64,000 nucleotides of DNA, from the NCBI RefSeq assembly GCF_024139115.2, contig NC_085141.1, positions 367,435,925 through 367,499,924 on the forward strand. Reading direction: 5' to 3'. This DNA comes from Armigeres subalbatus. Lineage: Eukaryota; Arthropoda; Insecta; Diptera; Culicidae. The notes below the pieces were generated by a model. The model searched no databases. It saw only the letters and a list, made by a program, of their open reading frames with translations, and had not been told where the DNA came from. The position numbers were made by a program, and so were the translations under genes. Positions 23,752-34,263 of this stretch are shown in pieces. Within the stretch, counting starts at the first letter, position 1; every line of letters begins with the position of its first letter.

Positions 23752-24269
23752 GGGTAAAATGCCCAATGGTGGACCCCCTAGCAGCGAAATTTTGCTCTTC
23801 CTGTCATAATGAGTAGAAATTTCCAACATATCAAACCTGCTTGATAACTAATACAATACATAAAACACTAAAATACACGACGTTATTCGTTGAAATTATC
23901 ATTTTAAAGTCTGACTGAATTCGCCCTATAGTAGACCCCCTGGGGGTCCATAATAGGAAAATGCTTCCATATAGTCGACACTTTATTTGATTTTCATGTT
24001 TCGTTTCGGGACGTTCTTCTTCCCTATTATGGACCCTCCAAAATATTCCTATAATGGACACTCTCGTGTTTATTTTTTTATAGAAATGTAAAAAATCATC
24101 CAATTTTACTATCCATACCATTTCCAATGCATGTAATCAAATCATAGGACTGTAAGGTAGGTTCCCCCGATGGAATTTCATAGTAAAATGTTTACATTGT
24201 GCTGTAATAATGTAAAAATGGCTGGAGGGTCCACTACTGGTTGGGGGTCCACTATTGGGCACTTTACCC
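23752..24269. mobile_element. 518-bp MITE with GGGTAAAATGCCC termini, copy 2
   Basis: Same family and orientation as 16834-17366: starts GGGTAAAATGCCCAATGGTG, ends CACTATTGGGCACTTTACCC, flanked by TA (23750-23751, 24270-24271). The interior matches copy 1 closely, including CCTATTATGGACCC and TATAATGGACACTCTCGTG, with small indels. Having two copies at different sites confirms the element boundaries. Confidence 0.9.
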
Positions 24270-24271
24270 TA

Positions 24272-25123
24272 TATTAAAGTTCTAATCGTACGTTCAGATT
24301 ATGAGGGTTGGCGAAAGAATAAAAATTTTAGAGAATTTTGCATAAAAATTCGAATGAAACACCTCAGAAAATTCTTTTTAAATGTAGTTTTCCCAAAATA
24401 GTCACAGGAATTATTTTTTCGGATTTTTAGCAAGAAATACTCTGAAGAATCCACGAGAAGTTCTTTAAAACTTCCACTTACAAATCTTCAGAATTTCTTG
24501 AGGCAGCTCATTGGAATTCCCAAGTCAAATTGTTTGGAGTTTTCAAACAAAAATGTTCTGGATTTTTACGGGAAATTGTTCATATCCACCGCGGAAAGTT
24601 CTTCGGAATGGAAAATCCTCAGGAATTTTTTTGTACTCTGTCGGAAATTGCTATAAATGTGGATTTTAACCAAAAGTTCTTCCAATTTCAACGGGAAATG
24701 AGTTATCTTCAGAAAATTCTTTGGAAGTTTCACAGGAATTACTTTCGAATTCGAAAAAAATTCTTTAGAATTTTGTGTGAAATTTTCAGCTTCACGGAAG
24801 ACTGTTTCCAACGGAATTTCACGGGTAATTTTTCGGAAGATTTTTTTTGCAAAATTGCTTTGGATTTCAACAAGAAGTTTTTTGTGTTCTGCAAAAGAAA
24901 TGTTTCAGGTATTAGTTCGGAAACAGTTTTGCGGAAAATCTCATTAAACCTAAAGCGGCATACGAACTGGCAATTTGGCCGCTTACCCTAACAGGTCGTT
25001 TAGCCAAAATCGTCGTTTGTCCGAATAGGTCATGTGGCCGAAAATGCTGTTCCGAAGCGATTGTTTAGGAAAAAGTGCCGTTTGCCTGAAAATGTCAAGT
25101 CGTTCGGCCCAGAGTGTGTTATA
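24272..25123. repeat. degenerate interspersed repeats (GGAATTTC-type and GGTCxxxTGGCCGAA-type)
   Basis: 24330-24950 is made of loosely repeated phrases such as TTCTTTGGAAGTTTCACAGG and TTTCGGAAATT, which give a 153-codon frame (24530-24991) of repetitive Phe/Lys/Arg-rich composition; I do not regard it as coding. 24955-25110 switches to short phrases of the type GGTCATGTGGCCGAAAATG, also seen at 61.2 and 62.9 kb. Confidence 0.6.
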
Positions 25124-26073
25124 TACACGGTAAACCGATTATACTCTTTTAGCACTATAAAGTACGCATAATCTTGGAAAAATGGAACTACGCCTAAAAG
25201 GAGTATATTTCGTTTACTCATTTATAAGTATATAGCTCTTACGTCAAAAAAAAGCATACTTTTTACTCTTTTTATACAAGTTAAAAAATGCGTCATTTTT
25301 ACTCCGGAAATAGAAGGATAATGTGTACTTTTTACCCCTACAATCCCTTGCATGGATTTGAATTAAAAAACTGGCATTTTCTCAACTTAGATCATTTTTA
25401 TTAGAAAACAGAAGACAATCTCAAATTAAAATGCATATTTATTTCCGAAAATTTATAAATACTTCAGTGCTACTTAACCTTCGATCCGACACCTAAACCT
25501 CTATCCTGCTTTCATGGGAGCCCACGATGGCATCTTGACCTTTCTCCGTCGTGGTGGGCTGCTGACCTGCTCTGACACGTCGGAGATCGCGGCGGTAGCG
25601 GTTATCGTTGACGATATTCTTGACCTTCTTCGGGTTGCGGTGCGGCTGTGTTCAGGCGATACCTTAGTGCTATAATGATGACCTTCGCAGGTTTCGGCTG
25701 GACTCTATACTTATATACGTCCTGGATGCTCTTAACGGCTGAAAGTCGGTTGGAATGATCCCAGGGACTTTTCATAAACCTGAGGACAACAATAATCATT
25801 AAATATAATTTTTAGAAACATTGGGAAAATATTACTTACCTGCCAGACTTTTATTTTTCAAGAACTGACTGATTGGAGCTGATATTGAGCTGCGCACGGG
25901 AAAATTTTCTTCACTTCACATAGCCTTCTTTTTACGCATTTTTCAATTCATCCACATACTAGAAAAAGCGTAAAAAGTACTCCCTAAAAGTACGCAAAAT
26001 TTGACGTATAGTCAATATTCTCAAAAGTGATTAAAAAGTACTCATAAAATTAGTATTCCGATATTACCGTGTA
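25124..26073. mobile_element. ~950-bp element with TACACGGTAA termini
   Basis: Left end TACACGGTAAACCGATTATA and right end ...ATATTACCGTGTA are inverted. The subterminal regions repeat AAAGTACGCA and TTTTTACGC-like phrases in both orientations. The centre (about 25500-25920) is much more GC-rich and gene-like than the ends. No transposase is visible. It lies 50 bp from a second element with the same terminus (26123-27009). The terminal TA may be a target duplication. Confidence 0.7.
25505..25930 (-). pseudogene. captured gene fragment with a 60-bp intron-like segment
   Basis: On the minus strand a donor CTGGCAG|GTAAGTAA (intron starts at 25839) and an acceptor TTGTTGTCCTCAG (intron ends at 25780) bound a 60-bp AT-rich segment, a typical insect intron size. 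Downstream, an ATG at about 25777 opens 63 codons (MKSPWDHSNRLSAVKSIQDV...) ending near 25602. A shifted frame stays open and reads RNPKKVKNIVNDNRYRRDLR. Together, with one frameshift, these vaguely recall the KKxKN...YRxDL region of ribosomal protein L28; that match is weak. GC content is far above the element's ends. I infer a piece of a spliced host gene inside a transposon. Confidence 0.45.
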
Positions 26074-26122
26074 GAGTTGCGTAATCACTGAAACCAAATC
26101 TACCTATTAAACTGTCCAACCG

Positions 26123-27009
26123 TACACGGTCACCGCAAAATACTCTTTTTATGTGTACATTTTACGCAATTTTTAGTTTATACTGTATACGTCACAAAAT
26201 GACTTTTTTTTACTTCTCAATAAGGAGTAGAAAATATGCATTTCCATAAATTTACCATCAACTAAAAATGCGTAAAAAATAGTACCAAACCGTTTTCCAT
26301 TCGTGTGCTCGCCATTTTACATTTGTGTTATCAAACATTTTGGATGATGAAAAATTCGAGAATTCTTAAGCTAAGGTAAGAATTATTATTTTGAATATAA
26401 ATTTTCCTTTGTGTTTGACAGATTATCTATGCATTAATAGGTATCTATTGCCCGGTGAACGGCTGCTCATCTTTAATTACAAGTTTACGCGGATTAAGTA
26501 AAAATCCATGCCTAACACAAGAATGTAAATTATTCCTACGTGTTTCAAGCATCTGGAACACATATAAAAATGTCACCTGCCGAAACTGCAGCCACGATCG
26601 GACGTTGATAATTCTTCACATCCGGAAGACAAAGGTTTGGAATTTAAATCCAACGTTTTTACAGCGAAGGATGAAGGAATCACGAATCCGAAGTATTTTA
26701 TCTATTTAAGAATAAAGAATACAATGTTAACTTGTTTCGTTTCCTTTTTACGTCTACAAAAGTTGGCCTGAAGGAAATTTAGCATTTTTGATGAACTAAG
26801 AGTCCCGCCCATATATTTGTTTACTAAAAATGCGTTAATTTCACTCATGAGCATATTTCCAGGAGGGATTAAAAGTACGCAATTCATGACATACAGCTCT
26901 AATACGCATTAATGAGTAAAAGAGTTTTACCCATTTATGGGGTAGTCCCAGTTGGTCTCTGAAATGCGTATTTTGTAGTAATTATTGGGTATTTTGCGGT
27001 TACCGTGTA
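26123..27009. mobile_element. ~885-bp element with TACACGGTCACCGCAAAATAC termini
   Basis: The 23-bp terminal inverted repeats (TACACGGTCACCGCAAAATA at 26123; reverse complement ending TTACCGTGTA at 27009) have two mismatches. The subterminal DNA repeats AATGCGTAAAAA-type phrases in both orientations. The interior contains an 84-codon frame (26455-26709) with no known motif and no transposase. It shares its terminal motif with the element at 25124-26073. Confidence 0.75.
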
Positions 27010-27230
27010 TACCTATCCAGCAAAGTAAACAAACGCTTATAGATAAGTTGGAAGTATGTATTGTTATCACCTAATGATTATTATGAGGATTAAAACCGAA
27101 AAAAACAAAATGCAATAGATTTGTTTTAGAAACAACTTAAAAACACTTTAACACATCCTCCAATAAAGAAGCAACAAAAAACTTATTTGTTTGTACTATG
27201 TGGGTAGCTTGACTATCGAATTCAAAAGCA
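27010..27230. other. spacer, no feature
   Basis: AT-rich unique sequence between two mobile elements. Confidence 0.4.
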
Positions 27231-27234
27231 TTAA

Positions 27235-27417
27235 AGGCTCCCCCAGACCTACGCGATTTCATCGCCGCGACGGCGACAACTAATCGTCGCGATTCTATCG
27301 TTGGGTCGCTGCAGGCAATGTTCTATCTCCGCTTCTCATACAAACGGCGACGAAATCGCTGTCGCCAAGCGATAGAATCGCGTCGCGACTGTCGCGTCGC
27401 GTGTGTTTGGGGGAACC
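27235..27417. mobile_element. 183-bp MITE flanked by TTAA
   Basis: TTAA lies on both sides (27231-27234 and 27418-27421). The ends AGGCTCCCCCAGACCTACGC and the reverse complement of GTGTGTTTGGGGGAACC form imperfect inverted repeats. The interior is rich in CGxCG motifs (GCGACGGCGAC, GCGACGAAATCGCTGTCGCC) that pair across the centre into a long hairpin. A TTAA target suggests piggyBac-type mobilisation. No coding capacity. Confidence 0.8.
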
Positions 27418-27587
27418 TTAAAAGAAAAGACTTCCGTGAAGTCACTTGAAGGATTGAACAAAAATGAAAAAATAATATGAGCATCATTCCGAATCAGTGT
27501 AAGCAGATCCTCTTTGCGCGACTTTACTATCAGAAACTTTGGTTCAATCAAATGAAAATGGTTCAAATCAACTAATGTTACAGCAAC

Positions 27588-28660
27588 CAGTGTTGCCACA
27601 AGTACAGATTTATCTGGAAAGGTACAGAATTTTTAACTAATTTTGGTACAGATTCTGTACGGTACAGATTACAGATTTTTATGAAAAAGTACAGATTGGT
27701 ACAGATTTTTAACAAAGCATTAGAAAAGAAAATTTGCGTCTGTTAATCATTCTCCGACGTTTGGAATGATTGCCATTTTCATTTGAGATTTTTCCAGATG
27801 AGAACAGTAAGTAAGTTATCACCGACTTTAACTTCTCATCAAACTATAATAAACAAACACAAAATTATCATTCGAATATAAACCTTATTAGTACCAACTA
27901 AATGTCAACAGTACCGTTAAATATTGTTTCGTGTTATGGCTCTGCGACAGGAAGATAAATTAGTTCAAAACGTAGCACTGACGATAAATGCTTGAAACTA
28001 AGATACGATTTTTAATCGATTCTTATTCGCTGGCGAGTTTTTATTAATTGATAAAAAAAAACTTACATCGCGTGTGAGTGTTCATCAGCCTTGATTTATA
28101 TAAAACATAATCTTTCCAATCTAAGCTCTGTTATAAAACAAATGTTTAAAAATGCAAGTCAAAACGAGGAATTTGTATTCTATTTACTTTTAATGTCATA
28201 TAAAACTATTGTTAGATAAAAGCTGGCAAAATAATATCAACTCATCCCTAGTAACACTGACGGTTATATCATGGTCTAATAGCATACTTGAAGAGTAAAT
28301 CGTTGTCTCCAAAAGCATTATAAATCATATTATTACTGAAAATTAAACGACTTGTAAAATAGTATCTAATGTTGAAAATATGAAGTAAAATTACTGGAAG
28401 ATACTATTTTACAGGTAACCAAAGAATATGTTAACTACAACTTATTGCAAAACGTTTTCATAGGAAATCACTGAAATTTATAAAAATGCTTTTCCACGAA
28501 TGAATTGGTTTGCATCACCTAATTGACTTATAATTGTTATATATTTATGGGTAATTTTCCATATTGTCTGGTACAGATTTTGGCACAGATTTTTGAAGAT
28601 TTTGGCACAGATGAAAAAGATTTTTGAGGCCATGGTACAGATAAAATAATGGCAACGCTG
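27588..28660. mobile_element. 1.07-kb non-autonomous hAT element with 8-bp TSD
   Basis: An exact 8-bp duplication ACAGCAAC flanks the element (27580-27587 and 28661-28668). The termini CAGTGTTGCCA and TGGCAACGCTG are an 11-bp inverted repeat with one mismatch. Several GTACAGATTT/GCACAGATTT motifs lie just inside both ends, typical of subterminal transposase sites. An 8-bp duplication with a CAGTG start is the signature of the hAT superfamily. No transposase frame is present, so it depends on another copy. Confidence 0.88.
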
Positions 28661-28668
28661 ACAGCAAC

Positions 28669-29766
28669 TCGTTTTATTTCGATCATTCTCTTCATCTCTC
28701 GTAGTTTCTCCTCCAGTTTCCATTCGAGGTTCTGAGGCCCTGTCTCTGCTGCCAACACTTTTGACGTAGGACAACGTCTGTCTTTTCTATATTGGGGTAC
28801 ACTTTACGATTGCGAAAATCAGGGACCGTCACGAAGATATGATAGACTTTAAACTTTAATATCTCAGCCGTTTCTCGATGGATTTTCAATTTTTTTGGAC
28901 CATTTGATCAAGGATGAGTCAACGCTTCTTTGTATTTATATGAAAATAATGACTTTTCACTATTTATTATCGAAAATTGATAAAAAGTTTAGAAATAGGT
29001 AAACAAACCAATCACGTACATGCATCACTAGCACAGACATCAAAAATCAATCACTTGCGGGTTTGGATCTAATCCTCAGTTTGAACAAGATTTCACGCAG
29101 AGCGGACGCATCAAAGCGATCGCAGCGGAGCGGACACAGCATCACGGAGGCGCTGGTAACATTTTCAACGGAAATCCATCGCATTGGTGGTGGAACTCAA
29201 CGAACCAGCATTTTATATGAAGAAAGGGTTGACTAAAAAATAGCACTGTTGCGATCCCGTGCCGCTAGTGGCGATGCTTTTATTACATTATTGGGAAAGC
29301 GCATTGGGGAAAGAAAATTGGTTGGTAAATTGGTGGTAAATTTTTTTTTTCAGTTATGTTGCGATTTCCAACTAGGACTCTTCGCTGAAAAATGTAACGT
29401 GCCTTATTTTAATTTGTTTGACGTAAAACCTATTTTTTAAAAATCTCTTATTTATTTTTGTTGCATTTTTTTTCCCGTTTGAAAGGCAGTGGCAAATAAG
29501 CCATTTTATAGAAAGCTCAAATGACAGGAGACCAAACACTAATATTTACATTTTACAAGGAACATTTGCGAAAATGAAATGAAATGATGATGATGATGAC
29601 GAAATGATGATGGTTTACATGCAAATTTACCAAAACAAAGACCGAGCCGTCCACTCAAAATTTCGATCAGCTGTTCGAATCTGTCTCATAAAATGGCTTA
29701 TAACATTCTCCGACATTGTCTGCGGAATCCCCATCAAAATGGGTCGCGCGCGCCGAAAAGCAGTAG
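28669..29766. other. unique or low-copy sequence; end is the left part of a repeat unit
   Basis: 28690-29200 is unrecognised. 29100-29330 shares phrases with 32690-32960 and 33600-33700 (GAGCGGACACAGxAxCACG, CGCATTGGGGAAAGAAAATT). The last 60 bp (about 29707-29766, CGGAATCCCCATCAAAATGG to GCCGAAAAGCAG) match 33370-33424, so it belongs to the repeat unit split by the Jockey-type insertion. No gene seen. Confidence 0.55.
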
Positions 29767-29767
29767 T

Positions 29768-32536
29768 AGTAGTAAAGTTCTTCTTTATTTAAACATTTTT
29801 TGTTCTACAATTATTTTTAACATGTATAGTGATCGGCCGGCTTGGCCCTCCAACTTCAATTTTAATTTTTGTTATCATTATTATTATTTTTATGTTGTTA
29901 CTTAATTTTTAAAATATAATGTATCATGACGGCCTTCAGGAGGCGCTAGTGTGTTTTTTAAAATTTGATAACCTAACTACTATGTACACTAATATTTACA
30001 ATAAAAATTTGATAACCTAGATTGGAACTAGCGCCCTAAGCGCTTCTTGGTCCGAGTGCAAGCAACGGACCCTAAACTTTTCTTTACACTCACCAAAGCG
30101 TTCATGTAATGTTTTTATTCCGGCCAGACGGTGGACCTCGGATGTTCTTGTCCTGGGAGGGGTGTTGAGGATCATCCTCAGGAATTTGTTTTGGACCCGT
30201 TGAAGTTTGAGGTGGTGGGTTTTAGCGCAGCTCTCCCAGACCGGCATGCCGTATTCGATCACAGGGAGTATGATTTGCTTGTAGACAGCAAGCTTATTTT
30301 TCAGGGACAATGACGACCGGCGGTTGATCAAAGGGTACAGAAGTTTCAACAAAACGTTACACTTTGTCACCGTTTTGTCAACCTGTTGCCTGAAAATAAG
30401 CTTGCTGTCGAGGGTCAAGCCAAGGTAGTCGGCCTCATTGACCCGTTCCACAGTCGTGCCATTGAGGATGATTTTACAGTCCCCAGGCGGAACATGTTTA
30501 GGGGATTTGGAGTGGGGGGAAATGATGACCTGGGTCTTCGCCGCTTTGATACAGATCTTCCAGCTAATGAGGTACTCTGTCAGGGTATCCAGGCCTCGTT
30601 GGAGTTTTGCCACTAGCGCTCTGATCACTCTACCGTTGTAGACGATGGAGGTGTCATTTGCGAACAGAGACAGAATGCCGCCTTCTGGAGGTTCTGGCAT
30701 GTCGGAGGTGAACAGATTGAAAAGCAGGAGCCCGAGGATACTGCGCTGGGGGACGCCTGCGACAATGTTGTGCGCATTGGAACTCGCTCCGCTGATTGAG
30801 ACCCGGAATGTCCTTGCCGACAGGTAATTGTTGATGATTTTTTTTTGTACACCAGGTCATCATGCCATACATTGTCAAATGCCTTCTCGACATCGAGTAA
30901 GGCCATGGCGGATGTTTTTGAGACAAATTTGTTCCGTCTGAGGACGTTGGTAACTCGAGTCAGTTGGTGTACAGTTGACCGACCGCGTCGGAAATCAAAC
31001 GGTTCCTCGAGCAATATGTTGAGATTTTCAGCAGACTCAAGTAACCGGTGATGAATAGCTTTTTCGAATAGCTTGGATAACCCTGAGAGAAGGCTGATGG
31101 GACGATAACTTCTGGGGGAGGAAGGATCCTTCCCATGCTTCCGGATGGGGATGACTTTCGCTGACTACCAGGACGATGGGAAGTAGCTGAGCAGGAGACA
31201 CTGATTAAAGATCAGCGAGAGGTGCTCAAAGAATGGAGCACTTATGTGTTTGAGATCGAGATTCAGGATGCTATCGAAGCCTGGGGCCTTCATGTTCTTC
31301 GATGATTTGATATAGGCCGTCAATTCGCTAGCTGAGATCTCCAACTCCTCCAAGAAGTCGTTGGGAATCAAATGGATGTTGTTAGCATGCTCGCTGGCGG
31401 CTGCTTCGTGTGGACTGACGATGTTCTGCCCAAGATTGTGTGAGCTGACGAAGTGACGACCTATTTCAGCGACCTTCTCTGCAGGAGTTATCAAGCGATC
31501 CTTAGAGCCATTATTGTCTAGTGGGATCAAAGGTGGAATGGGCCGAGGCTTGGATTTTAGTATTTTGGTCATTTTCCAGAACGGCTTAGCATAATCTGGG
31601 AGAGTGCGGATCTTATTTGAGAAATCGTTATTTTTGAGGTCCACCATTCTGGCCTGAATAATTTTTGTGATTCGATTGCAGCGTGCCTTAAGTTCAGGCA
31701 GTCCAGTACGCTGGAACTGCCTGCGAGTGACATTCCGCAATCGAATCAAATCTTTGGTGAGTGTATCGATGTTTAGGGAGTTGTTTACAAGCCGAGCCGT
31801 CGGTACGTGTTGCTCCCGGGCCGCCGTGATCGCCTCCTCGATAGCGCAAAGCTGGCGGTCGATACTTTCAGGCGTCTCCGGACGCACCTCGTAATCGACG
31901 GTGTTATCGACGCACTGCTGGAACCGCTGCCAGTTCACTCGGTGGTAGTTTCGCCGTAACTGCTGGTGCCGATTAACCGAGGACCCAGTTCCGCCACCAC
32001 TGGATAGTGATCCGAACTGAGCTCCTGGTAGACGACCGGCTGCGAGACGTGGTCACTCAGGTTTGTTAGGTCGTAGAGGTCGAGGGTTGCGTGGACACCG
32101 GACCGACTCAGCCGAGTGGGGGAATCCGGGCTCAAGATCGTGTAGTGGCCTTCCTCCATGTCGTTGCTCCAGATGGTGCTGTTTTGATTGCCGCGACTGT
32201 TGCCCCAGGCTTGATGTTTGGCATTCAAGTCGCCGGCAATGAAAATCTGACCCTGCCTCCGCGTAAGCTTGACGATGTCCCTACGAACGGCAGCCGATGA
32301 TCCATCGCCGGCTTTGGCTTGCGTTGGACAGTATGCCTCGATGAGCGCGATTGTGTCGACCGAAGTGGTGATTTCGACACCGATCGCCTCGATGACACTG
32401 AGCTGGAAGCTTGGAAGCAGACGACAGTTGATGTTGCAGCGAAGAGCGATGGCCACACCGCCTCCCCTGGTCGGCCGGTCGAGTCGCACGATGCGGAAGT
32501 CCGGGATGTTGACGTTCACCTCCGGTTTTAGGAAAT
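29768..32536 (-). mobile_element. 5'-truncated Jockey-type non-LTR retrotransposon
   Basis: The minus-strand element runs from about 32536 (truncated inside the endonuclease, at LKPEVNVNIP) to a 3' end near 29768, with an AATAAA signal and a TACTACTAC tail. It has the endonuclease and reverse transcriptase but no ORF1 and no visible RNase H. Both flanks match a repeat unit that is intact at about 33370-33500, so that unit serves as a near-empty site; about 14 bp of target appear to be replaced. No target duplication is evident. Family assignment to Jockey rests on domain order and motifs. Confidence 0.85.
30017..32536 (-). pseudogene. Jockey-type ORF2 (endonuclease-reverse transcriptase), broken
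   Basis: The product would be the LINE polyprotein that nicks target DNA and reverse-transcribes the element RNA. Endonuclease motifs are RPTRGGGVAIALR, IAGDLNAKHQAWGN and LSSDHYPVV (32536-31935). Linker and RT follow: KAPGFDSI, RSYRPISLL, ALLDVEKAFDNVWHD, GVPQRSILGLLLF, FANDTSIVY. Lesions: a frameshift near 31955-31990; an in-frame TAG at 31165-31167; a frameshift at the A run near 30840; GVPQG changed to GVPQR; and the catalytic FADD changed to FAND. The last open segment (30700-30017) carries thumb-like sequence (YLGLTLD, INRRSSLSLKNKLAVYK). It cannot make active enzyme. Confidence 0.9.
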
Positions 32537-33060
32537 GAAGTAATTCCATTAGCCCCGCTTTTTATTAATCGTAATGAGTGCACATTTTATTTGCACCCAT
32601 ATCAGATCACAAAGGGGCGGGGCTAACGGACTTAATTTATCACATACAAGAAAGTTGCTGTTTGGCGCGCGCGAGCCAATTTGATCAAGATTCAACAAAG
32701 AGCGGTTCGACATTCGATGTAGCTGAGCGGACACAGTAGCACGAAGGTATGGGTGGCAGTGGCAATGCTGAAAATTTTTTCCAATTTTTGGAGACTTAGC
32801 GAAAAATCATCAAGTGGCGGTCGGACAGTTTCAACGCAAGGTGCCGGCAAGCGTTTGGATGCAGTTAGTTATTGGAAAGTCGCATTGGTTCTACTGAGGA
32901 CCAACATTTTATAGAAAAAAAAAAAATAATTGCGAAAATGGATTGTTTCGGTGACATCGGGTTTGGCGTGGTAGCTTGGTTGCTGTTAGTGATTCCATCC
33001 ATTAAAATTTACTGCATCATCTCCCTCCGACGCGCTATCAAATTCGCTATTTACGATTGA
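32537..33060. repeat. duplicated unit, copy 1 (right part)
   Basis: This begins ATTAGCCCCGCTTTTTATTA and matches 33449-33853 (AATAGCCCCGCCCCTTCATTA...). A block of about 110 bp (near 32704-32830) is present here and absent from the second copy. The left part of this copy lies at 29707-29766, beyond the Jockey-type insertion. It holds the GC-box inverted pair (TAGCCCCGC ... GGCGGGGCTAA), then GGCGCGCGCGAGCC, and ends with a 41-codon frame. Confidence 0.8.
32938..33060 (+). CDS. small hydrophobic frame, copy 1 (doubtful gene)
   Basis: ATG (context GCGAAAATGG, close to an insect start context) opens 40 codons, MDCFGDIGFGVVAWLLLVIP then SIKIYCIISLRRAIKF and a short end. It has one predicted membrane span (VVAWLLLVIPSI) followed by a basic patch. 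The second copy at 33731-33853 keeps the frame and both ends. Of about eleven base differences between the copies only three are silent, which argues against strong purifying selection. Function unknown; it may simply ride on the repeat. Confidence 0.25.
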   Translation: MDCFGDIGFGVVAWLLLVIPSIKIYCIISLRRAIKFAIYD

Positions 33061-33381
33061 TTACTTTGAAGAAAGATTATTTCGGATAGTCGGATCAACC
33101 TTCATTTGTATAAAATGGTGGCTTTTGTATAAAATCAATGAAGACGCCACCTCAGGGGAAGCTATGTACAGCAACCACCCATCGGTGAACTTCGCTCGGA
33201 CAGACAAAAGCCAAGAGATAATGTTTTGTAATAACTTCGTCTTGAGTCAAATTTCTGTTGTTATTCCTCGCAACAATACGCATCTTAGATAACCAACATC
33301 TCATAACTAAATTCAAAATCTTTTGAAAAAATTTTATAGGATTCTTAGAATTTGTGATTCTCCGAACGGTCCGTTGTCTAC

Positions 33382-33601
33382 TGCGGAATACCGATCAAAA
33401 TGGCTCGTGCGCGCCGAAGAGCAGGTTTCTTATATCTAATGAAGAAATTCCAATAGCCCCGCCCCTTCATTAATCGTTATGAGTGCACATTATATTTTCA
33501 CCCATACAGCTACCAAAGGGCGGGGCTAACGGGCTTAATTTATTGATTACAAGAAAGCTGCTTTCCGGCGCATGCGAGCCATTTTGATCGGGATTCCGCG
33601 G
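33382..33601. repeat. 220-bp inverted-repeat module in the duplicated unit
   Basis: Arms of about 50 bp: GCGGAATACCGATCAAAATG... at 33382-33431 and ...CATTTTGATCGGGATTCCGC at 33551-33601. A second, inner inverted pair (TAGCCCCGCCC at about 33455, GGGCGGGGCTAA at about 33520) forms a nested hairpin. Each outer arm holds an ATG in good insect context reading M-A-R-x-R-R-[RK]-A. The same module, split, occurs at 29720-29766 plus 32540-32690. Confidence 0.8.
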
Positions 33602-33853
33602 AAAGAGCGGAATGAGCAAGGTGCTGATAAGCGTTTGGATGCAGTTAGTTATTGGAAAGACGCATTGGGAAAAGAAAATTGGTTCTTCTCAGGACCAGAA
33701 TTTTATGGAAAGAAAGAGTTAATTGCGAAAATGGATTGTTTCGGCGGCATCGGGTTTAGCGTGGTAGCTTGGTTGCTGTTAGTGATTCCATCCATTCAAA
33801 TTAATTGCATCATCTCCCTTTGCCGCGCTATCAAATTTGCTAGTTACGATTGA
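33425..33853. repeat. duplicated unit, copy 2
   Basis: Tandem relative of 32537-33060, about 790-900 bp downstream depending on the internal indel. It is uninterrupted and so gives the reference structure for the unit broken by the retrotransposon. Confidence 0.8.
33731..33853 (+). CDS. small hydrophobic frame, copy 2 (doubtful gene)
   Basis: MDCFGGIGFSVVAWLLLVIP, SIQINCIISLCRAIKF, ending ASYD. Same length and stop as copy 1. It can be extended upstream in frame to a 93-codon reading from 33572 through the right arm of the inverted-repeat module, but only in this copy. Membrane span as in copy 1. Confidence 0.25.
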   Translation: MDCFGGIGFSVVAWLLLVIPSIQINCIISLCRAIKFASYD

Positions 33854-33860
33854 GCTTTGC

Positions 33861-34260
33861 ACTTTGAAGAAAGTTCATATCGGATTGTCGAATCATCCTT
33901 CTTTTGTATAAAGTTTTTTTTTGGAGGACACCATCCTCAAAATGGCCGAAATAAAGGAGAAATAACCAGAATCAGAAGTGGCGTGAAACCAAACGCAAAT
34001 ATATTTAGGTATTTGCAACGTTTGGCTTTCGCCCGCGATGTAAGCGTACGTGGCAAAGTAAGGATTGTGATGTCCCCGATTGAAAGCCAGTCGAGTGGCT
34101 TCAGCGGCCGATGAGTCATGTTAATTCCACGGCTAAAGAATCAAAGTCCCTCCAATTGGGAACAACTATTCCACCTCTTGATTCAGTTAGCCTCCGAGCA
34201 ATTTGCGGTAATGGTAATAAAACGACACAAATTATTATGGCAAATACCATCAATTTCGAA
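33861..34260. other. unrecognised sequence downstream of the duplicated unit
   Basis: No gene recognised. An ATG in good context (TCAAAATGGCCGAAATAAAG near 33940) opens only seven codons. Confidence 0.4.
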
Positions 34261-34263
34261 TAG

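Noticed and set aside
24530..24991. 153-codon Phe/Lys-rich frame
   Set aside because: Lies in degenerate interspersed repeats whose phrases explain the composition.
30131..32538. Plus-strand frames of 60-89 codons across the Jockey-type element
   Set aside because: Antisense shadows of the minus-strand ORF2.
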